Positions 51,388 through 61,271 of a stretch of DNA of 64,000 nucleotides are shown here, piece after piece. The translations under genes were made by a program, and so were the position numbers. The first letter of the stretch is position 1, and each line of letters starts with the position of its first letter. Location: NCBI RefSeq assembly GCF_001278845.1, contig NZ_CP012590.1:434001-498000 (forward strand), read 5' to 3'. The notes beneath the pieces are model-generated. The model worked only from the letters and a program-made list of their open reading frames with translations. It was not told where the DNA came from and made no database searches. This DNA is from Actinomyces sp. oral taxon 414. Its GTDB lineage: Bacteria > Actinomycetota > Actinomycetes > Actinomycetales > Actinomycetaceae.

Positions 51388-53562
51388 ATGGACGTCATTA
51401 TTGGCATTGACCTGGGAACCACCCGCTGCGTAGTCGCCCATGACGCGGGCGACGGCGCGCCGGTCGTTATCGACGCCGAGGACGGGAGCCCGTACACGCC
51501 CTCGGTCGTCCACTTCGACGAGGGGCGATGGGAGGTGGGGGCGGGGGCGGTCCTCATGGCCCCGGTGGATCCGGATGCCACTGTCGTGGGGATCAAGCGG
51601 GAGATGGGCGAGGACACCGTCATGTTCTTCGGCGACGAGGAGTACGGTCCGGAGGGGATCTCCGGAATCATTCTGCGCCATCTGGCCGATCTGGCCGAAG
51701 CGGAATTGGGTCGCGGGCGGGTGCGCGCCGTCATTACGGTCCCGGCGTATTTCGGGGCCGCCGAGCGGGAGGCCACCCGCAGCGCCGCCCGCATTGCCGG
51801 AATCGACTGCCTGGGACTGCTGGCGGAGCCGGCCGCGGCCTCTCTGGCGATTATCGGCGCTCTGAAGGAGGCAGACACCCGCCTGATCTACGACCTGGGC
51901 GGCGGCACCTTCGACGTCACCGTCATTGAGCAGCGCGGGGCGGGGCCGGCGAGCGTCGTCGCGGTCGACGGCGATTGCCATCTGGGCGGCCTCGACTGGG
52001 ACGAGCGCCTCGGCGACCTGATTCTGGATAGCTGGATCAAGACCGCGGCCGACCCCGGGGCGCAGGATGACGACGATTTCCTGGAGCGGTTGCGCGGGCA
52101 TGCGGAGAAGGTGAAGATCTCCCTGTCGCGCCGCGGGGAGGCGAATGTGACTCTGCGCCGGTGCGGGCACCGGGCCGTGGTGACGATCACCCGGGAGCAG
52201 TTCGAGCGCGTCACCGCCGACCTGCTGGACAAAACCGTGGAGGTGGCGCGCCGCGTCCTCGCCGCCGACCCTGTCCGTCGGGTGAGGGCCCCGCGCGAGG
52301 CGGTCCTGGTGGGAGGGTCCTCGCGGATGCCCCAGGTGGCGCGCGCCGTCGCCCAGCGCCTGGGCATGCGGGCCGTCCTGCGGGATCCGGACACCTGCGT
52401 GGCCAAGGGCGCCGCAATACTGGCCCGCTCCCTGGCCGCCCGGCGGCCGGACCGGACCGCCGGGATATCCGCCGCGGCGGCCGGGGCCGCGCCCCGCCCG
52501 CTCCTCGCCCGCAGCGCGCTCACCGTGGCGCCGCGGCAGATCGGACTGGTCCTGCGGGACTCCCACGAACCCGGCGGAGCGGAGACCGTCGTGCCCGTCG
52601 TTGCGGCCAATGAGGCGCTGCCGGTCCGCGATCGGCGGATCCCGGCGGCGACACTGGCCCCCGACCAGGGCCGCGCCATGGTGACCCTGGTGGAGCAGCT
52701 CGGTCCCGTCGTCCAACCGGAGCGGGAATTCCATCGCGATGTCGCGGTCCTGGAGATCTCCGGTTTGACAGGGGCGCGGGGCGGCGAGGTCGGGCTCGAG
52801 GTGAGCGTGGACGTCAATGGCATTCCGAGTCTCGCGGCCTTCCAGGACGGCAGGCGGCTCGCGGTGCGCGGCCGCAGCCAGGGCGCCGGCGCACCGGAGC
52901 GCCTGGACCGGCTGACCCGGCGGGTCAGCGGCCCGGCCCTCGTCCCGGTGACGCAGACCCGGGACTGGCTCCCGCATGACGCGCGGCGGGCCCGACCCCT
53001 CGCCCGGTGGCCGGTCGGAGAGCACTTCGACGAGTTGGCCGACTCCTTCGGGGGCGCGGTGATTCTGTGCCTGGATGTGTCCGGATCCATGATGGACGAC
53101 CTGCCCCAGGCCCAGAAGGGCTGCCTCGCCTTCCTCGACTCCGCGCGGGAGGCGGGATACTCGGCGGGCGCCGTCCTGTGGAGCCACATCGTCGTCGGCT
53201 CAACCGCTCCGACGCCCGACGGCGGCGGCGCACGCTCCCTCATCGGCGCCGCCACGAGCTGCGGCGGGACTAATGTGTGCCCGGCCCTGCGCCGCGCGGA
53301 CGAGCTTCTGGAGGGGTGCCGCGGCGACCTGGTCATTGCGGTCTTCGGCGACGGCGATCTGGGGGATGCGCGGCAGGCGGAGGATATCGCCCGCACCCTG
53401 ACCGGCAGGGGGATCCGCATTATCACCTGCGGGCTCGGCCTGGACAGCGCCCGCTCTCTCGCGCAGATCTCCACGGAGGAGCGCTCGGCGCCCCGAGCGG
53501 CGGACGCGGGCGGGCTGTCAGAGGGCATCGCCTCCATGGCCTCCGGGCTGCGCCAATGGTGA
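51388..53562 (+). CDS. Hsp70-vWA fusion protein
   Basis: 724 residues. Residues 1-~350 form an Hsp70 ATPase domain: IGIDLGTTRCVVAHD, VITVPAYFGAAERE, IYDLGGGTFDVTVIE, VLVGGSSRMPQVARAV. A β-rich middle follows (~365-520). The C-terminal ~170 residues are a von Willebrand A domain with a complete MIDAS start DVSGSM (563-568), GGTNV as the threonine element and VFGDGDLGD. A fused vWA could bring a partner to the chaperone via a metal-bridged contact. It starts 13 bp after the ATPase gene with a modest GAGGGG site. This is the second Hsp70 of the block and likely not redundant with the first. Confidence 0.87.
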   Translation: MDVIIGIDLGTTRCVVAHDAGDGAPVVIDAEDGSPYTPSVVHFDEGRWEVGAGAVLMAPVDPDATVVGIKREMGEDTVMFFGDEEYGPEGISGIILRHLADLAEAELGRGRVRAVITVPAYFGAAEREATRSAARIAGIDCLGLLAEPAAASLAIIGALKEADTRLIYDLGGGTFDVTVIEQRGAGPASVVAVDGDCHLGGLDWDERLGDLILDSWIKTAADPGAQDDDDFLERLRGHAEKVKISLSRRGEANVTLRRCGHRAVVTITREQFERVTADLLDKTVEVARRVLAADPVRRVRAPREAVLVGGSSRMPQVARAVAQRLGMRAVLRDPDTCVAKGAAILARSLAARRPDRTAGISAAAAGAAPRPLLARSALTVAPRQIGLVLRDSHEPGGAETVVPVVAANEALPVRDRRIPAATLAPDQGRAMVTLVEQLGPVVQPEREFHRDVAVLEISGLTGARGGEVGLEVSVDVNGIPSLAAFQDGRRLAVRGRSQGAGAPERLDRLTRRVSGPALVPVTQTRDWLPHDARRARPLARWPVGEHFDELADSFGGAVILCLDVSGSMMDDLPQAQKGCLAFLDSAREAGYSAGAVLWSHIVVGSTAPTPDGGGARSLIGAATSCGGTNVCPALRRADELLEGCRGDLVIAVFGDGDLGDARQAEDIARTLTGRGIRIITCGLGLDSARSLAQISTEERSAPRAADAGGLSEGIASMASGLRQW

Positions 53563-53617
53563 GCGGCCGGGAGGGCGGGCCTGGGAAGAACTGCCCGTAT
53601 CCGCGTCGCGGACCGCT

Positions 53618-53624
53618 GTATTCT
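53618..53624 (+). promoter_or_regulatory. possible internal promoter (-10 TATTCT) in the 145-bp gap
   Basis: The 53563-53707 gap is the only real break in the block. A TATTCT hexamer at 53619-53624 could start a second transcript covering the membrane, vWA and tubulin-like genes. No -35 box at proper spacing is visible. Confidence 0.3.
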
Positions 53625-53707
53625 CTGGGGCAGTGCTCGCCGCCCGACGACCCGGCAGGCGACAGACCAGTCCCATTCACATTCACCGCACATTCAGGAT
53701 GATTACC

Positions 53708-54442
53708 ATGTCGTCACCCTCGTACCCGCCCCCGTCCTACCAGCCCGTCCCCGGCGAAGCCCCGGAGCCCGTCCAGGCCCCGATCCCCCCGGCGGGGCAG
53801 TACGCGCCCGCCGCGGCTCCCGAGCGCGGGCGGCGCTACTCCACCGCGGTCTTCGCGGCCGGGATCCTAACGCTGGTCGCCTGCGCGCTGCTGGCCTGGT
53901 CCGCCTACACCATGCTCGCCTCCCTGAAGATCTTCGAGGTCGTTCTGGGGCGCGCTTCACTGGTCAGCGGCCTCGTCATCGGGACCTTCGCCCTGGGGGC
54001 CCTGCTCCCCCTCATCGCGTTCATCGCCTCCATTATCGGCGTGGCGCGCTCGCGCGCCCGCATTGTGCCGGCGCTGGTACTCGTGGCCGCCCTCATCCTG
54101 CCGGCCGTGGCCACGGCCGGCGGACTCCAGCAGGGCGGGAAGGCGCTGTACGACCAGACCCTGGCCGACGCTCAGAACTACATCGGCCAGGTCGACACGG
54201 GGGACGTCAACGCCCTCTACGACCGGTTCAAGGCCTTCGGCGTCAACCTGCCTGGGCGCCAGGAGATCATTGACGTTCTCAACGGGCTGGGAAGGGGCGA
54301 GGACGCCCCCGGCGGGGCCACCCCCGCTCCCGGCGGGGCGAGCGGCGCTCCGGACGGGCCCGACGACGACGCCTCCACGGCCCCGGACGGGCCCGATGAC
54401 GACGCCTCCGCGGCCCCGCAACAGGACGACGAGCCGCAATGA
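53708..54442 (+). CDS. three-TM membrane protein with acidic repeat tail
   Basis: 244 residues. The cytoplasmic-looking N-terminus is Pro/Tyr-rich (SYPPPSYQPVPGEAPEPVQA). TM helices lie at ~46-68, 86-110 and 118-136. A helical region follows (TLADAQNYIGQVDTGDVNAL), and the tail has two copies of APDGPDDDAS (or close) ending in DDEPQ. AGGA sits 8 nt upstream of the ATG at 53708; an ATG at 53699 is the alternative. The stop overlaps the next start (ATGA). The family is unknown; presumably a membrane partner of the vWA protein. Confidence 0.65.
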   Translation: MSSPSYPPPSYQPVPGEAPEPVQAPIPPAGQYAPAAAPERGRRYSTAVFAAGILTLVACALLAWSAYTMLASLKIFEVVLGRASLVSGLVIGTFALGALLPLIAFIASIIGVARSRARIVPALVLVAALILPAVATAGGLQQGGKALYDQTLADAQNYIGQVDTGDVNALYDRFKAFGVNLPGRQEIIDVLNGLGRGEDAPGGATPAPGGASGAPDGPDDDASTAPDGPDDDASAAPQQDDEPQ

Positions 54443-54861
54443 GCTCCTCCGACCTGCCGCCCATCGGCCCGTGGCGCGACGACGGCCGCGCCACCGGCGC
54501 CGGCAACCCCTTCAGCCCGACCACCCCGTCCGCCGTCAACACCGCGACGGGCGGGCGCGACGCCCCCGCGCACGCCCCGATCGGCTTCCTCCTCGCCTCC
54601 CTGGCCGCATCCGCGGCGGCCCTGGTCCTGGCCGCCCTGTTCGAGCATCCCGGCGCGGCCATTGCGGCCTGGGCTCTGGCGGGCCTGGGCGGACTGGGGC
54701 TGACCGTCGTGTTCCTGGTGCGCGACGCCCGGCGCCACTCCAACCCCCTGTACCTGACCACCCGCCTGCCCGTGTGGCTGTACCGCGTCTGCGTCCCCGC
54801 GGCACTGCTGGGCGTGGTGGCGGCCTCCGTGCGCATCGCCCTCTTCGTGGGAAGGATGTGA
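54439..54861 (+). CDS. small three-TM membrane protein
   Basis: 140 residues. A polar Gly/Thr-rich N-terminus with NPFSPTTPS (note the NPF motif, also found in the vWA protein tail) precedes TM segments at ~47-67, ~73-93 and ~115-136. It overlaps the preceding gene by 4 nt (ATGA) and ends 4 bp before the GTG of the vWA gene, so all three are co-translated. No family recognised. Confidence 0.65.
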   Translation: MSSSDLPPIGPWRDDGRATGAGNPFSPTTPSAVNTATGGRDAPAHAPIGFLLASLAASAAALVLAALFEHPGAAIAAWALAGLGGLGLTVVFLVRDARRHSNPLYLTTRLPVWLYRVCVPAALLGVVAASVRIALFVGRM

Positions 54862-54865
54862 CCCC

Positions 54866-57610
54866 GTGCCCGCCGGACCCCGCGTTTTGGCGCCTTTAAT
54901 CGGGCGTCTCCTGGTCGCCCTGGCCGTCGTCGCCCTGTTGTCCCCGGCCCTGATCGCCCCCGTCGTCCGGGCCGACCCCCCGGCCTCCCCCGCGGCCGCC
55001 CCCGCCCCGACCGGGCTGTCCGACTTCGGCGCCTGCCTGACCGGTCGCGGCAGGGGGTCCATGATCATCCTCATTGACCAGTCGGGGTCGCTGCGCAGCA
55101 GCGACCCGGACAAGGCGCGGGTGACCGCGGCCCAGTACCTGGTCCGGCGCCTGACCGCCTTCACCCGCTCCACCGGCATCTCCCTGGACGTGCGAGTGGC
55201 CGGCTTCTCCGCCGATTACGCCGCGGCGGGGCAGTGGACCGCGCTGAACGACGACGCGCTGGACTCCATCAACGCCTCGATCGCCGCCGTGGGCCAGGAC
55301 ATCAAGGACTACGACACCGACTACTGGACGGCCCTGGAGGGCGCGCGCCAGGACCTGGCCGATCACGACCCCGGCGGGTGCTCCGCCATCGCCTGGCTCT
55401 CCGACGGCGCCTTCGACCTGGACGTGCGCGACACCCCCGCCGCCGCCAAGCAGTTCGGGGAGAACAAGCCCTACGCCCGCGGCGCGGACCTGACCGACGA
55501 GTCCGGCGTCGGCCGGGCCGAGCAGGCGGGCCAGCAGGACCTGTGCCGCCCCACCGGCCTGGCCGACCAGCTGCGCTCCTCGGGGATCACCCTGCTGGGC
55601 ATCGGCCTGTCGAAGGGGCAGGCCGACTTCACGCTCATGCGCCGCATCACCCAGGGCGGCGGGGCGGGGGCCGCGGCCGCCGGCCTGGAGCCCTGCGGGG
55701 GCGTGAGCGCTCCGGCCGGCGCCTTCTACCCGGTCAGCGACATCGACTCCCTGCTGCTGGCCTTCGACACCATTTCGGCGCCCGGCTCGACCGTCATCTC
55801 CCGCTCCTCCCGGATATGCCAGGGCTCGGTGTGTCAGGAGGGCGAGACCTCCTTCGTCCTGGACGGGTCCCTGGAGGAGGTGCACATCCTGGCGTCCTCC
55901 GACGTCGACGGGCTGACCGCCTACCTGTACGCGCCCGGCGCGACCGAGCCCGTCGTTCTGCCCGCCTCCCGCTCCGGGGCGCAGACGGACCAGGGCGTGC
56001 ACTCGGAGTGGATCACCGCTCGTACTCTCCAGATCGACCTGGTCGCCGGGGACCTGAGCGCCTGGGACGGGCACTGGCGCCTGGCCTTCGCCGACACCTC
56101 CTCGTCCTCGGCCGACCACGAGGTGCACATCAACCTCCACCTGTCCTCCCCCCTGACCCTGTCGTGGCAGAACCTGGCCGATGCCGAGCTGCGCCAGGGC
56201 CAGACGGTGGACGATGCGCGCATTGTGCTGCTGGACCACGCCGGCGGTCACGACGTCGATCCCGCGCGCATCACCGGCTCCATCGCCTACTCCGTGACCC
56301 TGACCGACTCGCAGGGCGCGCAGCACACGCTCCTGGACTCCACCGACCCGGCCCGGCTCGCCGGGCCCGTGTCCCTGACGCTGGGCCGGGACATCGCCCC
56401 GGGGGCCGCCACCCTGACGACCTCCGTGACGGTGACCACGGCGAGCATACGGGAGGGGGACCGCACCATTGACGGCACGACCCTGGCGCCCACGCTCGCC
56501 TCCGTGCCCGTCACCGTGAACCCGCCCGAGGACTTTCCGAGCCTGGGCGACGCCGTCGACTTCGGGCGCGTGGAGGAGTCGACCACCGCGAGCGCCTCCC
56601 TGCCGGTCACGGGCCCGGGCTGCGTGTGGGTCGGCGCGGACGCCACCGCGCTCACCGGCGCGCCGGCCGAGGCCGGGACGATCGCCGTGAGTGCCCAGGC
56701 CTCGGATGCGGCCTCGTGCCTGACCGCGGCCAAGGGTCAGAGCGCCCAGCTGCCCCTGACCCTGACGGTGGCCGAGCACGCCAACGGCGCCGTCACCGGG
56801 ACCATCGCCGTCACGGTGGCCCCCCTGGACTCGCCCGACCGCGCCCAGGTCATCGAGGTCCCCTTCAAGGCGGATATGCGCCGTCCCCTGGACGTGGGCA
56901 CCGCCTGGACGGCCTTCGTCCTGGCGCTCCTGGCGGGCGTGGGAATCCCGGTGGGCCTGCTGTACTTGTCCAGGTTCCTCGCCGCGCGCATCCCCGCCGG
57001 CCCGCTCGTCACCGCCGTCAAGGCGGTGGACGTGCCCCCGCCCGGCACCGTCGGATCCTTCTCCGTCGCCCCCCAGGACCTGCGCACGCGCACCGTGTTT
57101 AAGCCCGTGCGCGAACTGGACGTGGACAGCTACCGGCTGCGGGTCGCCGTGGGCGTCTCTCCGACGGCGCTCCCGCAGGTCCGCCTCGTCGCCCCCGAGG
57201 TGGCCTCCGTGTCCGGGGCGGACCCCGGCTCGCGCGAGGGCCGCGCCGTCCTGCCGCTGGCCGTGCGCGGGAACTGGGTGGCGGTCCTCGACCAGCCCGA
57301 CTCCCCGCGGCGCGCCACCCTCATTATTCTGGCCGCCTCAGCGGATCAGGACGTCATTAACCGGATCGTCGCCGAGGCCGCCAGAAAGCTCGGAACCGCC
57401 GTCGCCTCCGTGGCCGACGACGCCTCCGACTCTCCGGACCGGAAGGACGAGAACGGCACAAAGCCCGACTCCTTCGAACCCCCGGCCAGTCCTTTCGGAT
57501 CTTCGGCCAGTCCCTTCGGGTCCTCGACTGGTGACAGTCCCTTCGGGTCCTCGGCCAATCCCTTCTCCTCGACCAATCCTTTCAGCAGGCCCGACGGTCG
57601 GGCCGACTGA
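54866..57610 (+). CDS. exported vWA-domain protein with single TM anchor and SPF/NPF-repeat cytoplasmic tail
   Basis: 914 residues. An N-terminal signal sequence (GRLLVALAVVALLSPALIAP) ends near residue 36. A vWA domain starts with MIIL and the MIDAS DQSGS (71-75). β-rich extracellular domains extend to ~675. One TM helix lies at ~680-705 (VLALLAGVGIPVGLLYLSRF), then a cytoplasmic domain of ~150 residues and a Ser/Pro/Phe-rich tail (~870-914) with SPFGSS three times, NPFSS and NPFSRP. This topology is receptor-like: metal-dependent ligand binding outside, linear-motif docking inside. GTG at 54866. It lies 76 bp before the tubulin-like gene. Confidence 0.85.
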   Translation: MPAGPRVLAPLIGRLLVALAVVALLSPALIAPVVRADPPASPAAAPAPTGLSDFGACLTGRGRGSMIILIDQSGSLRSSDPDKARVTAAQYLVRRLTAFTRSTGISLDVRVAGFSADYAAAGQWTALNDDALDSINASIAAVGQDIKDYDTDYWTALEGARQDLADHDPGGCSAIAWLSDGAFDLDVRDTPAAAKQFGENKPYARGADLTDESGVGRAEQAGQQDLCRPTGLADQLRSSGITLLGIGLSKGQADFTLMRRITQGGGAGAAAAGLEPCGGVSAPAGAFYPVSDIDSLLLAFDTISAPGSTVISRSSRICQGSVCQEGETSFVLDGSLEEVHILASSDVDGLTAYLYAPGATEPVVLPASRSGAQTDQGVHSEWITARTLQIDLVAGDLSAWDGHWRLAFADTSSSSADHEVHINLHLSSPLTLSWQNLADAELRQGQTVDDARIVLLDHAGGHDVDPARITGSIAYSVTLTDSQGAQHTLLDSTDPARLAGPVSLTLGRDIAPGAATLTTSVTVTTASIREGDRTIDGTTLAPTLASVPVTVNPPEDFPSLGDAVDFGRVEESTTASASLPVTGPGCVWVGADATALTGAPAEAGTIAVSAQASDAASCLTAAKGQSAQLPLTLTVAEHANGAVTGTIAVTVAPLDSPDRAQVIEVPFKADMRRPLDVGTAWTAFVLALLAGVGIPVGLLYLSRFLAARIPAGPLVTAVKAVDVPPPGTVGSFSVAPQDLRTRTVFKPVRELDVDSYRLRVAVGVSPTALPQVRLVAPEVASVSGADPGSREGRAVLPLAVRGNWVAVLDQPDSPRRATLIILAASADQDVINRIVAEAARKLGTAVASVADDASDSPDRKDENGTKPDSFEPPASPFGSSASPFGSSTGDSPFGSSANPFSSTNPFSRPDGRAD

Positions 57611-57686
57611 GCCGACCGCTCCCCCTCCTCGCCATCCCTCGGGCCCCGCCCGCCGCACCGGCACCGCCGGAGAAAAGGACAAGCGC

Positions 57687-60600
57687 ATGTACAAGGTTCT
57701 CGTCATCGGATGCGGTGGCTCGGGAGCGAAGACGCTGGCCTACATGATGGACCAGCTGCGCGCCGACCTCGCCGTCTACGGGATCAGCGAGATCCCCGGA
57801 TGCTGGCAGTTCCTCAACGTCGACACGCCCCTTCAGGAGGAGGAGGGCGAGGCCGTGGGCTCGGTGAGCGGGCAGGGCGGCGCCTACGTCGCCTGCGGCG
57901 TGGCCTCCGGGGACTACGCCGTTGTCGACGAGGCCCTGACGATGCGCGTCCAGAAAGAGCCGTCCGGACTGCGCCGGCTCGCCACCTGGATGCCGCGCCG
58001 GCCCCGGGACGTCGCCTTCCCCGTCACCGTCGGCGCCGGCCAGTTCCGCGGCATAGGCCGTCTGCTCGTGCTCGGCAAGCTCGGGGAGGTCTCCCGTGCC
58101 GTCCAGGCGGCCCTGGCGCGCATGGCCTCCCCCCGGTCGCAGGAGGAGGCCGCGCACGTGGCCGAGGTCGTGCCCGGAGCGGGCTCCGCCCCTAGCGTCA
58201 GCGCGCCCCCCATGGTCCTGGTCATCTCCTCCATGGCCGGCGGCTCGGGCGCCTCCATGACCCTCGACGTGTGCCGCCTGGTCGCCGGGGTGCGCTCCAC
58301 CCCCGCCATTGACCCCCAGAACATCTCAGTCTTTCTGTACACCGCCGAGGTCTTCGAATCGGTGCCCGTCCACCTGCGGGCCGGCATGCCCGGCAACACC
58401 CTGGCCATGCTCGGCGAGATCGTCGCCGCCCAGGCGGGCGCCGCGGGGCGGGCCGCCCGCCTGGACGAGGCGCTCTACGCCTCCCTGGGAATCAAGAACT
58501 ATGCCGCCCGCGCCTTCAAGCGCGCCACACCCATCGGCCTGCGGGCGGGTGGATCGGGGGCCGCCTTCGGCGACGGCACCGCCGAGGGCGTCTTCCGCGG
58601 CATGGGCCGGGGCCTGGCCCGCTACATCTCCTCCCCGGCCTTCCAGGACTACGTCCGCTACGACAACGGCAACCCGGTGAACGTGCCCGACCGCGAGCTC
58701 GTCGGCTGGGGCGTGGACCCCACGGACACGGCCTGGAGTTCCTTCGGATACGCCTCGCTGTCCACCGGGCGCGACCGCTACGCCGAGTACGCTTCCCAGC
58801 GTATCGCCCGCCGCGCCGTCGATCACGCCCTCGACGGCTTCAAACTGCCCGGGGACACCACCGGGGACAGTCAGCGCCTGGCCGATCTGTGGGCCGAGCG
58901 CCGCTCCCTCGAGCTCTCCCGGCTGGGCCTGCCCCCGGCCTCAGGGACCAATGTCCTGGCCGGCGACCGGGCCGTCGACCAGGAGACCGCCGACTGGCTC
59001 ATATCCGCCCAGGTCAGTCCCGCGGTCAACGAGCAGGCCCTGCGCCAGCGGGCCCGCGGGACCGTGGACTCCCTGTTCGCCCGCAAAATGGCTGTCTCGG
59101 GCGGCATTGCCCCGGAGGACTGGCTGGAGAACATCCGCCTGTGGCTGCGTCAGCAGGAGTCGCAGGTGAAGGCCGAGCTGACCCGCGAGGCCTCCGCCCT
59201 GGCCCTGACGCGGGCGCAGGAGATGGCCGACCGCCTCGTGAGCACCACCCGCACCGCCCTGGCGGAGCTCGGCGCGCCCTACGCCCTGACCGTGCTCGCC
59301 CATCTGCGCCGGCCCGGCGGGGTGCTGCTGTCCCTGGTGGACCGCCTCGCCGACCTCGGCGCCTTCTCGAGCGCCGGCCCCCTGACCGTGCCCGACTCCC
59401 TGGTGAGCAAGATCCGGACGTTGGGCAAAGGGGCCCTGTCGAGCGAGGCACTGCGCGCCCTGGAGCGCGAGCTCCTGACGCACCTGAACGAGCAGACCTA
59501 CACCTGGCTCGCCTCCCGGGTCGCCGCCGACCTCGCCCCCGCCGTCAAGGACCTGGCCGCCTCCGCCGTCAGGCCCCTGGAGAACGCCCTCAACGAGACC
59601 CGCAAGACCCTGGAGGCGGCTCGGGGCGACAAGCGCAGCGCCTATGGCGTCGCCGATATGGCTACCGACATCTACGCCGCCTGGCCCGAGGAGGCCCCGG
59701 CCGGCCAGGACCGGGTCGCTCCCGTGCCCCAGCGCTTCGCCGCCGCCCACAACGAGGTCGTCCTCATGGAGGTGGACGCCTACGCCGCCGGCTTCGATGA
59801 GCACATTAGGCAGGCCGCCCCCCTGGACCGGCGCGGTGATGTGCGCGGAGCCTACCAGGCCATCGTCCACCAGGTCCTCACCGGGTCCTGGGAGCAGGGC
59901 GCCGGGGACCCCGCCCCGGACGACCTCCTGACCGTCGTGTCGCCCTGGGTGCCTCGGGGCCTGCGGGACGCCACCCGGGGGACGCTGCCCGCGCCCGCGC
60001 GCTACGAGGTGCGGGCACGCCCGGCGGACCTGCTCCGACGCGCCCGCGCCTTCGTGGCGCGCCGCGGCGAGGCCTTCGAGGCCTTCACCTCCCAGTCCCT
60101 GCGCGGCTATCTCAATGACGACGCCGTGGGCGACCACGAGCGCGACCGGCGCTCGAAGGCGGTGCTGACCGGGCTCAAGCGCACCCTGGAGATGGCCCGG
60201 CCCCTGGTCGAGATCGACGAGCAGACCTACGCCGAGCTCCACAACGGGGAGCGCCCGCGCCTGTCCTTCACCTTCTCCACGGTGCCCTTCCGCAACCAAC
60301 GGGTGGCGGACGAGTTCCTCGACTACCTGCGCCGCAACGACTCCTTCGACGCCGATGTCGTCATCGACGCCGTCGAGCGCAGCCTCGGGGACGACGACGT
60401 CGCCCGCGTCGACGTCTTCGGCCACTACCCCCGCACCCTGCCGGTGGCCTACTCCGGACTGCTCAAGTCCGTGGCCGAGGTCTGGAACGCCGCCGCCGGC
60501 TCCGGCGGTGCGCGCGAGGCCTTCTGGCAGTTCCGCCGCGCCCGGCCCCTGCCCGGCGGCCTGCCCATGGGCGACGACGAGCGCCGCGCGATCGTGCGCG

Positions 60601-61271
60601 GATGGTGGATCGCCACCCTCGCCGGGGGCGTCTCCCGCGACCCCTGGAAGCGGGCCGACGACCGCCATCCGGTCAGGGTGTGGGACCGCGACGACGGGGA
60701 GTGGGTGGAGATCCCCGCTCCCATGCTCACCCCGCCCTCGCGCATGATCGCGCCCAACGCCTGGCTCCCCGCCGTCCTGGAGTCCTGCCTCCTGGCCTAC
60801 CTGCGCGTGGACCACGAGGGCCTGGACGCCTTCCGCCCCTGGCGGGCGCTGCGCCGCTGGGCCGACGACTCGGACAACCACCCCCGGGAGAGCTTCGGCC
60901 GGGCCACGTCGGCCGAGACCGCCCTGGCCGAGCTCCTGGGCGAGGGTTCCCTCGACGGACTCACCCCCGTCATCGACTTGGCGGGCGCCCCGGCCGAGGA
61001 GCGCCGTCGGCTCCTCCTCGGCTTCGCCGACGCCGTCCTGACCGATCTCGACCAGAACTACCTGCCGGGCCCCGGCAAGGCCGACGAGCCCGGCCACTGG
61101 ACCAACTACCGCAGGCGCGAGCTGCTCGCCACCACGCCGCTGACCGTGGACCTGGCCGAGGAGATGCACCGCGAGCTGAGCGCCGTGCGCGAGATCCTCG
61201 CCGAAGTGGAGCCGACGGGCGCAGCGGGCGGGGCGGACGCGCCGGGGGCCTTCGACGGACTGGAGTACTGA
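57687..61271 (+). CDS. tubulin-like GTPase (Tubulin_2-type)
   Basis: 1194 residues. The Rossmann start YKVLVIGCGGSGAKTLAYM and the phosphate-binding loop SMAGGSGASM (AGGSGAS at 184-190, equivalent to tubulin/FtsZ GGGTGSG) identify a tubulin-superfamily domain of the long bacterial 'tubulin-like' type. The ~800 residues after the GTPase domain are mostly helical and of unknown structure, far beyond FtsZ (~400). AAAGGA precedes the ATG. The stop overlaps the next start (TGATG). Filament formation is known for the superfamily but not shown for this subfamily. It could organise the vWA/GTPase machinery at the membrane. Confidence 0.82.
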   Translation: MYKVLVIGCGGSGAKTLAYMMDQLRADLAVYGISEIPGCWQFLNVDTPLQEEEGEAVGSVSGQGGAYVACGVASGDYAVVDEALTMRVQKEPSGLRRLATWMPRRPRDVAFPVTVGAGQFRGIGRLLVLGKLGEVSRAVQAALARMASPRSQEEAAHVAEVVPGAGSAPSVSAPPMVLVISSMAGGSGASMTLDVCRLVAGVRSTPAIDPQNISVFLYTAEVFESVPVHLRAGMPGNTLAMLGEIVAAQAGAAGRAARLDEALYASLGIKNYAARAFKRATPIGLRAGGSGAAFGDGTAEGVFRGMGRGLARYISSPAFQDYVRYDNGNPVNVPDRELVGWGVDPTDTAWSSFGYASLSTGRDRYAEYASQRIARRAVDHALDGFKLPGDTTGDSQRLADLWAERRSLELSRLGLPPASGTNVLAGDRAVDQETADWLISAQVSPAVNEQALRQRARGTVDSLFARKMAVSGGIAPEDWLENIRLWLRQQESQVKAELTREASALALTRAQEMADRLVSTTRTALAELGAPYALTVLAHLRRPGGVLLSLVDRLADLGAFSSAGPLTVPDSLVSKIRTLGKGALSSEALRALERELLTHLNEQTYTWLASRVAADLAPAVKDLAASAVRPLENALNETRKTLEAARGDKRSAYGVADMATDIYAAWPEEAPAGQDRVAPVPQRFAAAHNEVVLMEVDAYAAGFDEHIRQAAPLDRRGDVRGAYQAIVHQVLTGSWEQGAGDPAPDDLLTVVSPWVPRGLRDATRGTLPAPARYEVRARPADLLRRARAFVARRGEAFEAFTSQSLRGYLNDDAVGDHERDRRSKAVLTGLKRTLEMARPLVEIDEQTYAELHNGERPRLSFTFSTVPFRNQRVADEFLDYLRRNDSFDADVVIDAVERSLGDDDVARVDVFGHYPRTLPVAYSGLLKSVAEVWNAAAGSGGAREAFWQFRRARPLPGGLPMGDDERRAIVRGWWIATLAGGVSRDPWKRADDRHPVRVWDRDDGEWVEIPAPMLTPPSRMIAPNAWLPAVLESCLLAYLRVDHEGLDAFRPWRALRRWADDSDNHPRESFGRATSAETALAELLGEGSLDGLTPVIDLAGAPAEERRRLLLGFADAVLTDLDQNYLPGPGKADEPGHWTNYRRRELLATTPLTVDLAEEMHRELSAVREILAEVEPTGAAGGADAPGAFDGLEY

